From Sycobia sp. Sy_11 (lineage: Eukaryota > Arthropoda > Insecta > Hymenoptera > Epichrysomallidae): a stretch of DNA of 64,000 nt. The notes beneath the pieces were generated by a model. The model worked only from the letters and a program-made list of their open reading frames with translations, had not been told where the DNA came from and searched no databases. Shown piece by piece: positions 25,669 to 38,152 of this stretch. The first letter of the stretch is position 1, and the number at the start of each line of letters is the position of its first letter. Where the stretch lies: contig JACCIC010000003.1 in the NCBI GenBank assembly GCA_018907035.1, positions 281,001-345,000 on the forward strand. Reading direction: 5' to 3'. The translations under genes and the position numbers were made by a program.

Positions 25669-26241
25669 AATATATATGACGCGAACAATAACGCAAGAAC
25701 TCGAATACAGAGCGCAATGAGACAGCAATACTGCGGGAAATCTCATTGTTTGTATTATATGCGCATTCTAAAGCGTTCATCCCCACATCCAATATAGACA
25801 TAAAAAGAGAACAGTAGTGCCCCTCGTAAAAAATTCACGCGCCAAAAAGGCCACGAATATAAAATGCTCGTCCTTTCATTTTCATATACGGAAGACGCGC
25901 GCTTGGCTGCTGCGAGCTGGCGGAGGAGGGGGGGGGTGCGCTAAACTGATTTTAGACGAGTCAGTCATCGAAGCGAGCTGTACGCGCTTAGAGCCGCGTG
26001 GTGGGATACGGGATGTTTTTTGGCGTCTTATATTACACACATCCCAGATACCATCGGATTCATTCCAGCTGCGAATATACAGTACCAAGAGTACTAGAAG
26101 TTCAATTTTCTTTATTTTATTTTATTTTTTTTCGAACGATAATAATCCTTGTCTTATCATGCTCCACGATCATTTCTTACAATTCTTTTACCTCTCCCCC
26201 TCCTTCAAGAACTACTCGTCAGATTCGAATTATTCCCTGGT

Positions 26242-26286
26242 ACGTATGTATGTATATGTGTAAATGTACGTATGTATGTATGTATG

Positions 26287-26326
<40 letters not shown>
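26242..26326. repeat. (GTAT)n followed by (TA)n
   Basis: Imperfect GTAT tetranucleotides up to 26291, then about 18 TA units. The order suggests TA arising from TATG decay or the reverse. Confidence 0.95.
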
Positions 26327-26330
<4 letters not shown>

Positions 26331-26350
26331 ATTATACATAATATGCGACG

Positions 26351-26971
26351 GGGTATGTAGTGTTTTAGAACCCTCGCGCTTATGAAGAACCACGGGAGTT
26401 TCTCACGTCCGAAAGGCGCGCGCGTCCGGTCGTCCCGCGATTCGGGATCGGCGCGGAAAGGAAAATTGCGCGGTGAAATTACCGGGGCACTTAACGCAGA
26501 AAGACAAGGGGGCCCGCTTTTTCATTATTTTTTAACGCCGATCTCATGATTTTCCATTAGAATATCTACAAATGCGAAGTACAAGAATGTTCCGAATGCC
26601 TTCTAATTTACGTAATCGTTTTAAGTTTTATAATGGCATGTATTATATATATATAGATATATATATATACTCTTCGCACGTATGATTGTTGATAACGAAT
26701 TTTGATTGAATTTGTAAAATGTTTGATGTTTAAGATGTAGTAATCTGTGTGAATTGTGAAGAATTTACATTTTTAACACGAATTTTATTTTAACATTTAA
26801 ATCAATACTTTTATTTACATTACTTATATTAGTTTATTTAATTACAGTCGGTGTAAGCACAATAATCATTATAATTGATTTATTGTATAACTGATTGAAA
26901 AATTAATATAGCATTACGCTGGATTCTTACGTAATAATCCTTGCAATACAGGGTCGAAAATAATTATCTTG

Positions 26972-27021
<50 letters not shown>

Positions 27022-28180
27022 CTTTTATATAATAATAAAAAATCTTATTAACCATCAGCATTACTTTCTATACAGTTACGAACTCGAATCATTTAAATCG
27101 CCCTATTTCCACTGAACTATATAGAAATATCTCAAACAGCAACGTTTCCTATACACTTTCTTGTCTCCTTCGTTAAATCTTTATCGCGGAGTCCCGTGTC
27201 GAGCTCGAAAGTTCGCGCTTTCCGCTCGAAACTTTCCCGCGCCGCCGTGCCGTGTCCCTCTTTCTTCCCCCTCTCCCTCCCCGTCCTCGCGTCCGCGGCC
27301 GCGTCGCCCCGCGAAATCACGGAAAATCACGGCGGACGACGAACTTTTAGCTAGTGTACTGCACACACATGCACACACACACACACATAAACGCTCGCTC
27401 GTATTGGCGAATTTTCATATAAGCCACGAGAGCAACACACCGATATATATCTAGATATTCCTGATAAAAAATAGTTTATTTATAATTTTGCTTCAGAAAC
27501 TATAATGCGAACGTATAGAAAATTCAAAATTTTATTTCGCAGCCTTAAAGAAAAGCAGATATATAACAGTATACTGGTATGGAACTCTATTTTCATCTAT
27601 AATCAACAAACCTGTCATCATGTTCTCCACGCGAAACTCAAAATTCAAATTGAAATTTGTTGGCATGTTTGTGTGTTTCTCACCTTACAATATAAGGTGG
27701 GAAACATACAATCGTGGAATCGCAAAAGGAAATCGCGTCGATATCACGGGTTCCCCCCCCCGTCTCACCCACCCTCCCTCGTCGACCCGCGCGATGCCGA
27801 GAATTAAAGCGCGGGCACGCGCGTGCACCTGGCCCCGGAGACTTGTATTCGGTCGTCGCTCCCTTCGTCGCCCCTCACCCCCCCCGCCCTATCGGCACCT
27901 GCCCGAGCACGGCAAAGAAAGGGCGAAGCGCGGCGAAGGGACTTTTGACGAGGGCACGTACGTACGCATGCGCATGTGGATATATATGTGAATCGGAAAT
28001 CAGAGAGGCCCACGCGCATCGAACGGTGGCGGCGGGGCCGAGGAGGCACGGCCTAATTTCCCAGGGGTCGCGCGCACCGTTGAGCAGCTACGTATTCGCG
28101 TTTCTGGCGGAGCTCGTGATATTATTTCGTGTGTGAGGGGTGGGGGGGGACGCATAAGGGATGGATGCGCTGCATAAGTT
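26351..28180. other. Two CpG-rich blocks in AT-rich DNA
   Basis: CpG-dense at about 26.39-26.51 kb and 27.18-28.16 kb, the latter with long C and G runs. Open frames here are Pro/Arg-rich without a recognisable domain. Confidence 0.6.
26979..27019. repeat. (AT)20 microsatellite
   Basis: Pure AT array. Confidence 0.97.
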
Positions 28181-28406
28181 GCGAATTAAGCAGGGACTGG
28201 CCCGGATATTTGAAGATTGGACAATTATTCATGGTCGAACAATTGCTAATTATTAGGAACTGTAAGATTTCATAATAGTCGTGCGACTGATTGTGCGAGT
28301 TTTCTTTGAATTTGGAGTTTTAGTATGCAATCGATGCGTTAGATGTATATATGTAGGATATGAACTTAAATTAATATTTATTTATACTACTTATATTATA
28401 AACTAT

Positions 28407-28453
<47 letters not shown>

Positions 28454-29750
28454 TTTATTCATATTTCAGTTGCTATTATTGCTATAGTATACATTATCCA
28501 CATAATCCAAATCCAGCATCTGTTTGAAAGTATATATTATTGTTTTGAAAATTTCAGTTGATACTTTAATAGAAATAAGGACACGTGTATGATTATCATT
28601 TTAACATTTTCTCAATAGCACTTGATTAAAAATTAATAAGATACGTCGCTCGGGTGGAAATTTTTTAACTTTTCGTGCTCTAAAGACGGAGTCCGTTGTT
28701 AACGCTCGAAAACAATTTACATGAAAATTACCAAATAAATTCCTGTACCTCGTCAAAACCGCGCACGAAAATTAAGCGCGAAATGTCGTCTCCGATCAAA
28801 TCACGAACTTAAAATTTATGAAAAAATATTAATTTCAAGTTAATCCTGAGTACTTTCGATGCCTGGTAAATAGGCGAAAATTAGGGCAAAAGACTAGTCA
28901 AGGACGCTGATTTCAAAATTAATTAGGCATAGATTCGCTCATGATTTTAATGATCGTTTAATGCCGAATACTGTCCTTTGTACTGGGTATTTTTAACTGT
29001 CCAAGAAGTGAGTTAAAACACACGATTTCGTTTAAATAAGCAGCTTGGCTAAAATTAATGACATTATGTGTTTTTTTTTCTTTTTTCATTCCTTTTCTTC
29101 AATTATACTGGTAAAAGCAATTATTAGTTAATTTTTTACAATGTATTTTATTTCTATTCATCTTATTAAAGTCTTCACTTTTTCACTTGAAAATTCAAAA
29201 CAATTTTAATATTGACAACTAGGCGCAATTTTAACGTATGTAGTCATTTTTTATTAATTAATGACTGATTATAAAGGAAATTTTTTTAATTTATTACTTT
29301 TTAAATCATCCAAAATTTTTCTTAAGATTTACACGTATCTCATTATATATAATTGAAGTTGAAATATACGAAATATGTTACGCGAAGTTTCAAAAGAATT
29401 TGAATTTTAACAATGGACAGTATTGTACATTACGAAATTTGCATTTTTCACCACATTCGATTAGCGCGCAGCTCTATTCGTAATTTGCATATATTCAAAA
29501 ATTACGGCGTTATAATTGGATCTTGAAATTGTGTCTAGAATTCGATTAAATTCCATGAGTTTAAGTAATTAAAAAGTTGTGTGAAATTCCTTTCTTATCA
29601 AGGACGATTGTGTGCGCATTGTCTAAGACATCGATTCTATTATTACTGAACATCCCCGAATCCTCGGAATTATCAAAAATTCTTCCTTTTGTAATAGCGA
29701 ACAGGAGGTATATAATTGAATATCGGCGAACTGTGATTTTCATGGAACTT

Positions 29751-29759
<9 letters not shown>
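28181..29759. other. AT-rich unique-looking stretch
   Basis: Apart from one TA array, free of simple repeats. The part 28.66-29.05 kb is a candidate conserved non-coding element. Confidence 0.5.
28410..28449. repeat. (AT)20 microsatellite
   Basis: Pure AT array. Confidence 0.97.
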
Positions 29760-29808
<49 letters not shown>

Positions 29809-29848
29809 GAGATTTATTTATTTATTTAGTTAGTTAGTTAGTTAGTTA
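29760..29848. repeat. (TA)n, then TTTA and TTAG tetranucleotides
   Basis: TA array 29760-29799, a TTTA tract, then about six TTAG units at 29825-29848. The unit is TTAG, not the insect telomere unit TTAGG. Confidence 0.93.
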
Positions 29849-30143
29849 TTTAATTATTATATATTGGGCGGACTCGATAGCCCTTTTTATAAGACTTCAA
29901 CATTCTCGATCTTTATTTTTCGCCTTTCTAATCCTAAATATATAATCATAAGCGACGAATAAAAAAAACCAGCCTATTATTGTTAATTTAAGTCACCATG
30001 CAAGTTGGACATCGTTGAGCCACCAAATAATCGAAGCTTATATAATAGACGAGTAAGAAAAAAAGGAACTCCCGCGGACGGAGGATAAACCCACGGATAG
30101 AGGTTAGCCTTGCAACAAATGCAGCGTGAAGCCCTGTATATGC

Positions 30144-30147
30144 TGTA

Positions 30148-30207
<60 letters not shown>

Positions 30208-30211
30208 TACA
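30144..30211. repeat. (AT)27 array framed as one perfect palindrome
   Basis: TGTATTC (30144-30150), (AT)27, then GAATACA (30205-30211). All 68 bp are self-complementary, which favours cruciform extrusion. Confidence 0.96.
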
Positions 30212-30564
30212 CACATATACATACGGAGGCAGGCCGCAACCCAAATTTAATTATTCAACGCGCGGGGGAGCGGCCGCGTTTGATGTGCGCGCCGCACCGT
30301 ACCGCGCGGCGGCATGTCAATGTGCCGACCAATTTCGCCCAGAATGGGAGGGAGATCAGAGTGCTCTTTGATTTTCGCGTATTCGCATATCTATGTACGT
30401 ATGTATATATATATATATATTACATGCATAGCTCCCCTCTGAAACTGGGTCGATCCCTAATTAAGGATGGGAGCTATCTGCTCGCAATTAGAAAAAGAAA
30501 CGATCCGCCTCGCGACGGCACGGCGGATATGCGCGCGTGGAGAATTACCGGACTTTATATATAC

Positions 30565-30609
<45 letters not shown>

Positions 30610-30720
30610 TGAAAACAATGAAGCTGTGTGAAGTACGCTGATAGTCTAGACATGGAAATGGGGGGGAAGAAGCGGTTCCATAGGAAATTGCGGGGCTCTT
30701 TATGGCGCTGCTGTGTGTGT
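30212..30720. other. CpG-rich block
   Basis: CpG-dense around 30.26-30.35 and 30.49-30.54 kb, flanked by TA arrays. No gene seen. Confidence 0.6.
30555..30606. repeat. (TA)n microsatellite
   Basis: TA array with one ACG break near the start. Confidence 0.96.
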
Positions 30721-31271
30721 GTGTAGATATGGAGGTATATATTAAACGCAAATCGCTGGACTGATTAATTCTGATGGTTTTAACTGTACAAAGTCGCATG
30801 AATTAAACGAGCGTATTGTCTTGCGTTCCGCTTCCTGTAGAAAATGTTATATATATACACACACAACAAGCGAATGTCGATATTATACAGCTCAGCTGAC
30901 TTTCGTATCTTTATAAGAAATAAGAAAATCAGGCAATTGTGGTGAGATTTTTCTGTACAGATTATAATTAAGACTTTTTCTTTTTTTTCGTATAATAAAA
31001 TTAATCTGATAATAAATGTATATAAATTAATGATAAAATGTATATTAATGGAAACGAAATAAAAATACGAATTCACGAAAAAAATCATTAACACGAAAGA
31101 TTATATGCGTCCATCTATGCAATGCAATCAGCGACAAACCGCTAATATTCCAATATAGGATACATATGCAGATGCAAATTCCTGTACAGCGAATAATCGT
31201 TGACTGCTCATAAATTAAAAATTTGTCACTTATTATTGTATATTTTGTGGAAAAATTCCATTCATTTAATC

Positions 31272-31277
<6 letters not shown>

Positions 31278-31320
<43 letters not shown>
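31278..31320. repeat. (TA)21 microsatellite
   Basis: Pure TA array at the border of a long microsatellite-poor stretch. Confidence 0.97.
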
Positions 31321-31322
<2 letters not shown>

Positions 31323-32916
31323 TAATAAATGCGAGTCAGTTACTAATTTTAATTCCATTTTTCGATATTATCCGTGCGTACATGACTCTTAAAAAATGAA
31401 TCAGTTTATATATCCGCTATAGTTAGCGGAGTATAATCACCATTGAAAAATATCAACTATTAATAATTAGTAAATAATTACCGATTCAATCAGTACCTTC
31501 GACAACTCACTGATTCGTTGATTAAATGTCACTCCTTAAAACAGCAAGCGTTCTCTCTTTGTTTTTTAAAATTTTCGCATAATCTCCAAACTTACGCGCG
31601 ATTTCGAGTTTCGGGCAGGAAATTTCAATCAAAGACGATTCGCTGATGCTGTTAAAAAAAATATTTTATGAATTTCATTAGATACTATCCCGCGTGAATT
31701 GTTGTCGTATACGAAAGATTCGGAGAATTGAATTTTGCTTACGTACCGATTCGGTATCTAAATATTCAGCAGTTACTGTTCATCGGTGGTAAAAAAAAAA
31801 AAAAAACATATAACTGTTTCACCACGAAAATGGAAGTCACTGAGAAGAAGTAACGAAAGTATTTTATAACAATTATTATTCGAGATCATGCAACGAAAGA
31901 TGCAAATAAACGATTATTGAAAATGATATCACGTTTTAAGCAAATAATATAATCGTTTTCCTAATTCACAGCTGACTTAGAAATTTGTTTTTTTATAATA
32001 ATAAAAAAAAGAACAGAGTTTATTTACGTTCTTAATTCCGTTCTTTCGGGCGATACTTTTTACTGATTAAGCCCAGTCGATAGGCAGACATCCTATGCGC
32101 AGGCGGTAACGCAATAATTGGAACAGACAATATATGCAATGGAAGGCTTTTAAGAATAAAATTAATCGCTCGCTAATGTGTATGTAAACGTCGTGCGGTA
32201 AGACAAGATAACGCATATGCGACTAGTTAACAGACACGAAGGAAGGCGCGAATCAAACGGAAAGAACTGAAATTTTTTAATACAAATAAAAATCAACTGT
32301 CGTAGATAATAAAGATATGTATACGGACAAATCTATTTATAATTCCAACTAAATTCATATCGCAGACTTGTATAACGAATATGAGAAATTTATACTCCGC
32401 TCCGAAATCATTTATATCGGACCGTTTGTTTTAACTACTATATAAGTTACCTGTGTATCAGGTATTCGGATCGCTTCTGAAAATAAGATTTTTTTTAATT
32501 AACAATTTTTTTCTTAACCAGTACACCTGCTGTGTATTATTAAAGTCTATTATGCCTTTGCACTTTAAATAATCTTTCCAATGCTTTTATAAAAAGTAAA
32601 AAAGTTTATAACGAGATTTTGCGCTTCACCTCGCCCGCTATCCGCGCTCTTTTGGTCGTTTTATTAAGCGTGTACTAAACGTTCGCCGGGCGGATCGAGA
32701 CGTGCAATTTTGGCTCTGCATTTTATGAACCGTTATATATCAATTTTGTACGTTCAACTGTTTAATATTTCGTTCTTTTCTAATGTGCTCGGAATTAATG
32801 TCGAACGTGCACAGTGACGAGATTTAAGGTACTTAAGGGAAAGGGCTCTCACGCTTAGTCGGTACTTTCATTACCCTTCATGCAAGTTTGAAACAAATAT
32901 GAGAATTTATATATAA

Positions 32917-32918
<2 letters not shown>

Positions 32919-32968
<50 letters not shown>
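32919..32968. repeat. (TA)25 microsatellite
   Basis: Pure TA array that ends the microsatellite-poor stretch. Confidence 0.97.
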
Positions 32969-32971
<3 letters not shown>

Positions 32972-33956
32972 AGAGCTTAGCTTGCAAGAATGTAAAATTT
33001 GCATTTACGAGCCGGCGCCTTTGTCATGTTGTCGAGGTTTATTATACAGTACCCTTCGTAATTTACTGCTGGTTATCTATAATACATATATATATAATAT
33101 GTACTTAGCTGCTACCGTGAGATGGAAGAAAATCAATGAATAAAATTTGACAATTTGACATTAATTTCAAGTCTTGACGAGTAATGGTAGCGCGATATAA
33201 TTGAGTTCTCGATTTCATAGGGCTAATGGAAGTTCTAAGCCAAAATAAAAAGATAATTGTATTTCTATTATTACTTTTATATAGAACGTGACAATTCGGG
33301 GAGGGGGGAGGAGGGCGGAAATTGAGGAATGTGACACGGTGAAGAAGTGTAAAAATTAATTTTTTTTATCCCGAAGATTCGTCAGTAGAATCTTAACTTT
33401 ATAATTTTTCAGTTTCTGCACCTATATATATGCATATCGCTACATATAAAACTTAATCTGACGAATTATGTGCTGTAATTAAACAATCGTCGCTTTTACG
33501 ATGAGTGCGTTAAACACGAAATCCATATATATCGAGGAAAAAACTTTGTAAAACCCAATGAACAACTATACTGGCACCGGCTTGACACGAGCACTTTTTT
33601 TATCTTGAATTGAAGAATAGAAAATGAACTTCTCCGAGCGCCCCAATGTGAGAAATTTGAAAAAGTCCTCGTTCAGCAAATATTGGCCATGTAATTTTGC
33701 CTTTTACCACATATATATCAATCTTGATATTTTCGTTCGAATTTTACGTTTTAATACATCCAGAAAATCAGAAATACTGTTCAAATCCATCCTTATAAAG
33801 CAATTTATACGTAAATCTAAAGGGGAGAACGACATCGTTGAGAACGATTAATACCCGCGTAAATTATTCGCGTGAGAAAAACCGTGCTCGGCAAAAGTCC
33901 TCTCCCTCCTCTCCATACCATACTCTTCCGCAGACAGGTCTCTTCCTTTCGCCTTG

Positions 33957-34014
<58 letters not shown>
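33957..34014. repeat. Compound (AT)n(AG)n microsatellite
   Basis: AT 33957-33977 joined directly to AG 33977-34014. Confidence 0.97.
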
Positions 34015-34016
<2 letters not shown>

Positions 34017-34247
34017 TCGAAATTTAGACCTCGTCCGCGGCTCTTTTCGCGTTTCAACTCCGGCTGGAGAGCGAAGGAACGCGCGCAAAGTTCGGAAGGA
34101 ACAAAAAGCCCGCCGCCGCACTTCCCTACCTCTTCTCCTCGAGACAAGTCCGAAAAGCTCGTCAAGAATTCATCATAGCGCGCGCCGACGCTCGGACGGC
34201 ACAAAGCTCTGTTGTGCAATCCTCTCGCGTATCCGTCCAGCTCTACG

Positions 34248-34253
<6 letters not shown>

Positions 34254-34303
<50 letters not shown>
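34254..34303. repeat. (TA)25 microsatellite
   Basis: Pure TA array in a CpG-rich block. Confidence 0.97.
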
Positions 34304-34306
<3 letters not shown>

Positions 34307-34503
34307 CGATGCCCAATTTTGCGACCGCGCTGTTTCACTCGGACGTGTACTATGCCCCGCGTAATATCCTCTCCCTCCCCGCTCCTCCTTTGTTTACCCG
34401 CCCGCGCATATAGGTGGGACGGCGACGCGACGCGCGCCGCGGTGAATTACCCACTCCGACCTATGCGCGTTTGTCCGTATAGCGCTGTGTCCATACTGTA
34501 TAC

Positions 34504-34506
<3 letters not shown>

Positions 34507-34547
<41 letters not shown>
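34507..34547. repeat. (TA)20 microsatellite
   Basis: Pure TA array in a CpG-rich block. Confidence 0.97.
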
Positions 34548-34549
<2 letters not shown>

Positions 34550-34767
34550 GGCGATTGCGCACACGTGCACGCGAGCACTTTTGGTATGTATATATGCCGA
34601 AACAGCTCTGCGACGCGACCGACGGTGCGACGGCCGTGGCGCACCGGATGCGCAGCCTACCATGACTCCGGTCCTTACGCACCTTAGTTCTCGTTTTCTC
34701 TTTCGCTCCTGCTTTAGCTCGACACCCCTGGTTCGTATAAAACACGTGTGCCCGTTAATGCGCCTCG

Positions 34768-34769
<2 letters not shown>

Positions 34770-34808
<39 letters not shown>

Positions 34809-34851
34809 CGCTATATATATGTGTGTATAGGGACAAAGCGACCGTGAGAGG

Positions 34852-34900
<49 letters not shown>

Positions 34901-34910
34901 AGAGAGAGGT
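34770..34910. repeat. Facing (CT)17 and (GA)n arrays
   Basis: CT array 34770-34804 and GA array 34854-34910 are separated by about 50 bp and are complementary, so the strand could fold into a stem of some 30 bp. Confidence 0.95.
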
Positions 34911-35205
34911 GGGAAAGGGAACTTGTTGGAAAGGAGAAAATTTAAAATTTCAAGCCGGCCCCCTCCTTTACGAAGCTGATTTCCTCCAAGCCTCTCGGCT
35001 TCATCGCCCCGCAAATTGCTTTACACATTTTCAACCCTCCGCGAAATTTCGTTAAAGAACGAACGCTCGGGCGAATCGTTGCGCGCGACGCGACGGCGAC
35101 CTCTATTATATACATATATATATAAGCACAAGATATAAGCGCAGCAAAATAGGAGTGCAACACAACTTGTTCAAGAACTTTTTTCCCTTCCTATAATTCG
35201 CGCTT

Positions 35206-35207
<2 letters not shown>

Positions 35208-35270
<63 letters not shown>
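35208..35270. repeat. (TA)31 microsatellite
   Basis: One of the longest pure TA arrays. Confidence 0.97.
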
Positions 35271-35274
<4 letters not shown>

Positions 35275-35689
35275 CGAAGTGCGGAAATTTCATTTCGAGC
35301 GGGACCGCTCAAGGAGTCGAAGGAGCGGCAAAAGTCAGGAGGAGCTGAGCGCTTAAACAAGGAGGGTCGGACTGGATTGGAGGGAGATTTCGTATAATAT
35401 AACCAAATTAGAGAGGGACGAAAGAGAACAGAGAGGAAGTGGGACTGGTTTATTAAATACCCGTATCCAGCTGAGCAGCTACTATTCGATTTTCTTCCTC
35501 TAATTCATCGATCTTTTCAAAATTGTAGGTAATTTAAAAATGTGCGGTTTGACGTTCACCTTGTAATTGCCACGTTGGACACGTCGTATAGAGATTGCAA
35601 CAGTTCAAAGTCAGATTGTTTACGTCAACTCACTGTAATATTCATATATACATAAAGGTATTGTTGTTTCTATTATCTCTGTTCTTGTT

Positions 35690-37600
35690 TTTGCGGCCGT
35701 AATAACTGCAAGTTTGGAGAAAGCAGCCATTAATCCTGAGACTTTACCTCGTTGGATGTATAGGTGTAAAAGTTCAACACGAAGAGAAATAGATAGAGTA
35801 TTTGCAAGTGCTTTGATACAAAATTATACACAACATATTAAATTATAAATAGAAATTACAACGTAATTAGTATTAGGTGCTATTGAAATAATGATAGTCA
35901 ACAAATTAATATAATATTTATACACATGCTGTTCAAATCTGTAATAATAATTAAATACGTAATATAGCTCAGTAAAATCATGTATACGATCTTTACATAC
36001 ATCGTATTTATTTAAAACGACAATTATATACTAATTTCAAATAAAATGCACCTACAATTAAATAAAACGTGTTTACAAGAGATGAAAAAGACCAAACAGT
36101 TAAGATTCAACTTGACTGAAGTAATGCAAGCATATTATGATGAATTAGCAACAGGCAATAAGCTTGGATCTTATATAGCAACTCTATTAACACGACTTGG
36201 GGACTAAGAGCAGATAAAATCAAGTGGTTTGAAGACATTGGCATTGAACCTTCTACAATTTAATACTACTCACACATCAAAAGATGAGAAATGAATAGAT
36301 CGCTTCAATTTCAATTGAAAGATATTAATTAAAGTACGTCGGGTGAGAAGTGCATGGAAAATAGTTTTTTCGGGCATAGGTTCAATTTAATCACAAAATG
36401 CCTGGAATAGATGAGTATAAGCAAATCCAAATAAAAAACCAGTCACTATATATGTTAATATAGTAAGGTAATATTTGCTGACCCTAAATACAATTGTATT
36501 ATCTCCAAGGAGATTATATAATGCAAACGAGCCTGGAAATCGCTGTGCATTAGAAATTAAGTTAAATTACACTGGGCCAGAACACACAGATACAGTAAGG
36601 AATAAAGGAACAAATAAATTGCTGAACAATGAAACAAGTGAGAGCCGAGTATTTCTTACTATACAATAGCGTTTCTTACTTTTACAATAAACAATGCGAT
36701 AGTAAGATGGTTACAATACGAATTATAAACAAAGTGCAAAGACATTCCAACTTTCGGACCTTAAGCAAGCAAAGGCCTTCCTAGACGAGTAGCAGGATTA
36801 GGAGATGATGACTGGGAGATATAAGAGTAAAGGACAGAGAACCAAAGATAAAAGACGAGTCAGAAATAGACTGAGATCGGAGATAGGGTGATGCATGAGC
36901 ATTCTCAAGTACAGGTTATCAATTTTTTTAATATGTGATTCATGGAGGCAGTCGTGTGTTCATAGTGATGCTCTGACTAAGAGTCAACATTATACCTATT
37001 GTACAATAGCCCAGTGTTCGCGAAAATAGGGTATAGATAGTGAAAAATTATAGTCCTCTATTCGTTGCAATGATCTGAAAATGAATATGCTACTACTTCA
37101 TCGATAAAGTCTTACAGCGGATGAATGTGAGACTATAAGGGAATAATAAATAAAATTTATTCAAATGAAGAAAGAACACTGCTTTCAGCAACCGCTCGCG
37201 TAGAGTTTTAGTAGTGTGTACATTTTGAAAAATCATAAACTGTAAAGAACTAGGGTAAACTTATTGATATATCATCGTCACGGAAACTCGGTAAACCAGT
37301 TGACTTCCAATGCCCATTTGCCAATGGCGCTCACGAAAAATCTGCTCTATATATGTTTTTCATGATAGTCAAGACAATTCTGAGGAAGCTAAAGGTAAAT
37401 TTAGAGATCAAATTTGTATAAATACTTAAAAATATACGTCCGAGATTTGAAGCTTATGTGGCACACAGGTATTTCTGAATATCCATTATAGTTTTTTGTC
37501 AAATTCATAAAGTAAATTATTTGCTACCATAGCATTAAGGACGTTCCATGCATACACCATGTGGGAAACATCTAAAATATGAAGCTGAATAAGCAGACAT
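35690..37600. other. Unclassified stretch, possibly decayed mobile element
   Basis: About 1.9 kb without microsatellites and with less extreme AT content than its surroundings. It contains several interrupted reading frames that look protein-like: LPRWMYRCKSSTRREIDRVF (about 35.74-35.80 kb, +) and MQAYYDELATGNKLGSYIAT (about 36.13-36.18 kb, +). I do not recognise the family, and the frames are short and broken. Confidence 0.3.
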
Positions 37601-37721
37601 AATGGCTGGACTCTGTTAAAACAGCAGATAACTAAATAAATAGATAGGTTAGATCGATGTGTTACTATTAAAATATACAAAATTTTAAAAAATAAACATA
37701 ACTGTAACGTGTAAAAAATCG

Positions 37722-37722
<1 letters not shown>

Positions 37723-37764
<42 letters not shown>
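37723..37764. repeat. (AT)21 microsatellite
   Basis: Pure AT array at the right border of the unclassified 35.7-37.6 kb stretch. Confidence 0.97.
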
Positions 37765-37769
<5 letters not shown>

Positions 37770-38132
37770 AATATCTGCAAGAGATAAATATGCTATCATT
37801 GATCGATCGAAGGTTCCAGAATGCACGAAGTTTTACCATTTTTATTTTACATCTACGTAAGCGTAATGTTAGTATACAATAAAGTGTAAAGTGGAAATAG
37901 GGTGTTTCAACGTTGCGAAATTAAACCTGGTGCTCGTAGATTTAATTGGTTCGAGCTTTGGGGTTTACTTTTACTATTATTGTAGCTATTATTAAACTTG
38001 CAAATTTTATCACGTCATTTTAAGCAAAACAGAACGCGGACTGGTTCGAAGATATAGAAAAAATATGCCTTTAAAACAAATCTATTCCATTAATTTTATC
38101 TATTTCGAAATATTTTTTCACATTGTATTGGA

Positions 38133-38152
38133 TTACGTTATATATAACGTAA
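38133..38152. repeat. Perfect 20-bp palindrome
   Basis: TTACGTTATATATAACGTAA reads the same on both strands. Symmetry ends exactly at its borders. It holds two ACGT cores around an alternating TA centre. Confidence 0.92.

Larger units (their letters stand above)
20692..26350. other. AT-rich stretch with scattered arrays, no gene seen
   Basis: Locally higher GC near 22.85-23.25 and 25.85-26.05 kb. No coding region recognised. Confidence 0.6.
30721..33850. other. Microsatellite-poor AT-rich stretch
   Basis: About 1.6 kb between TA arrays at 31.3 and 32.9 kb has no simple repeat, which is rare here. No coding frame was recognised. Part of it is listed as a candidate regulatory element. Confidence 0.55.
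33851..35420. other. CpG-rich block dense in microsatellites
   Basis: CpG-dense DNA with five TA, CT and GA arrays. No supported gene. Confidence 0.65.

Noticed and set aside
29825..29848. TTAG repeats as an interstitial telomere
   Set aside because: The unit is TTAG, not TTAGG, and it grades into TTTA, so slippage is enough.
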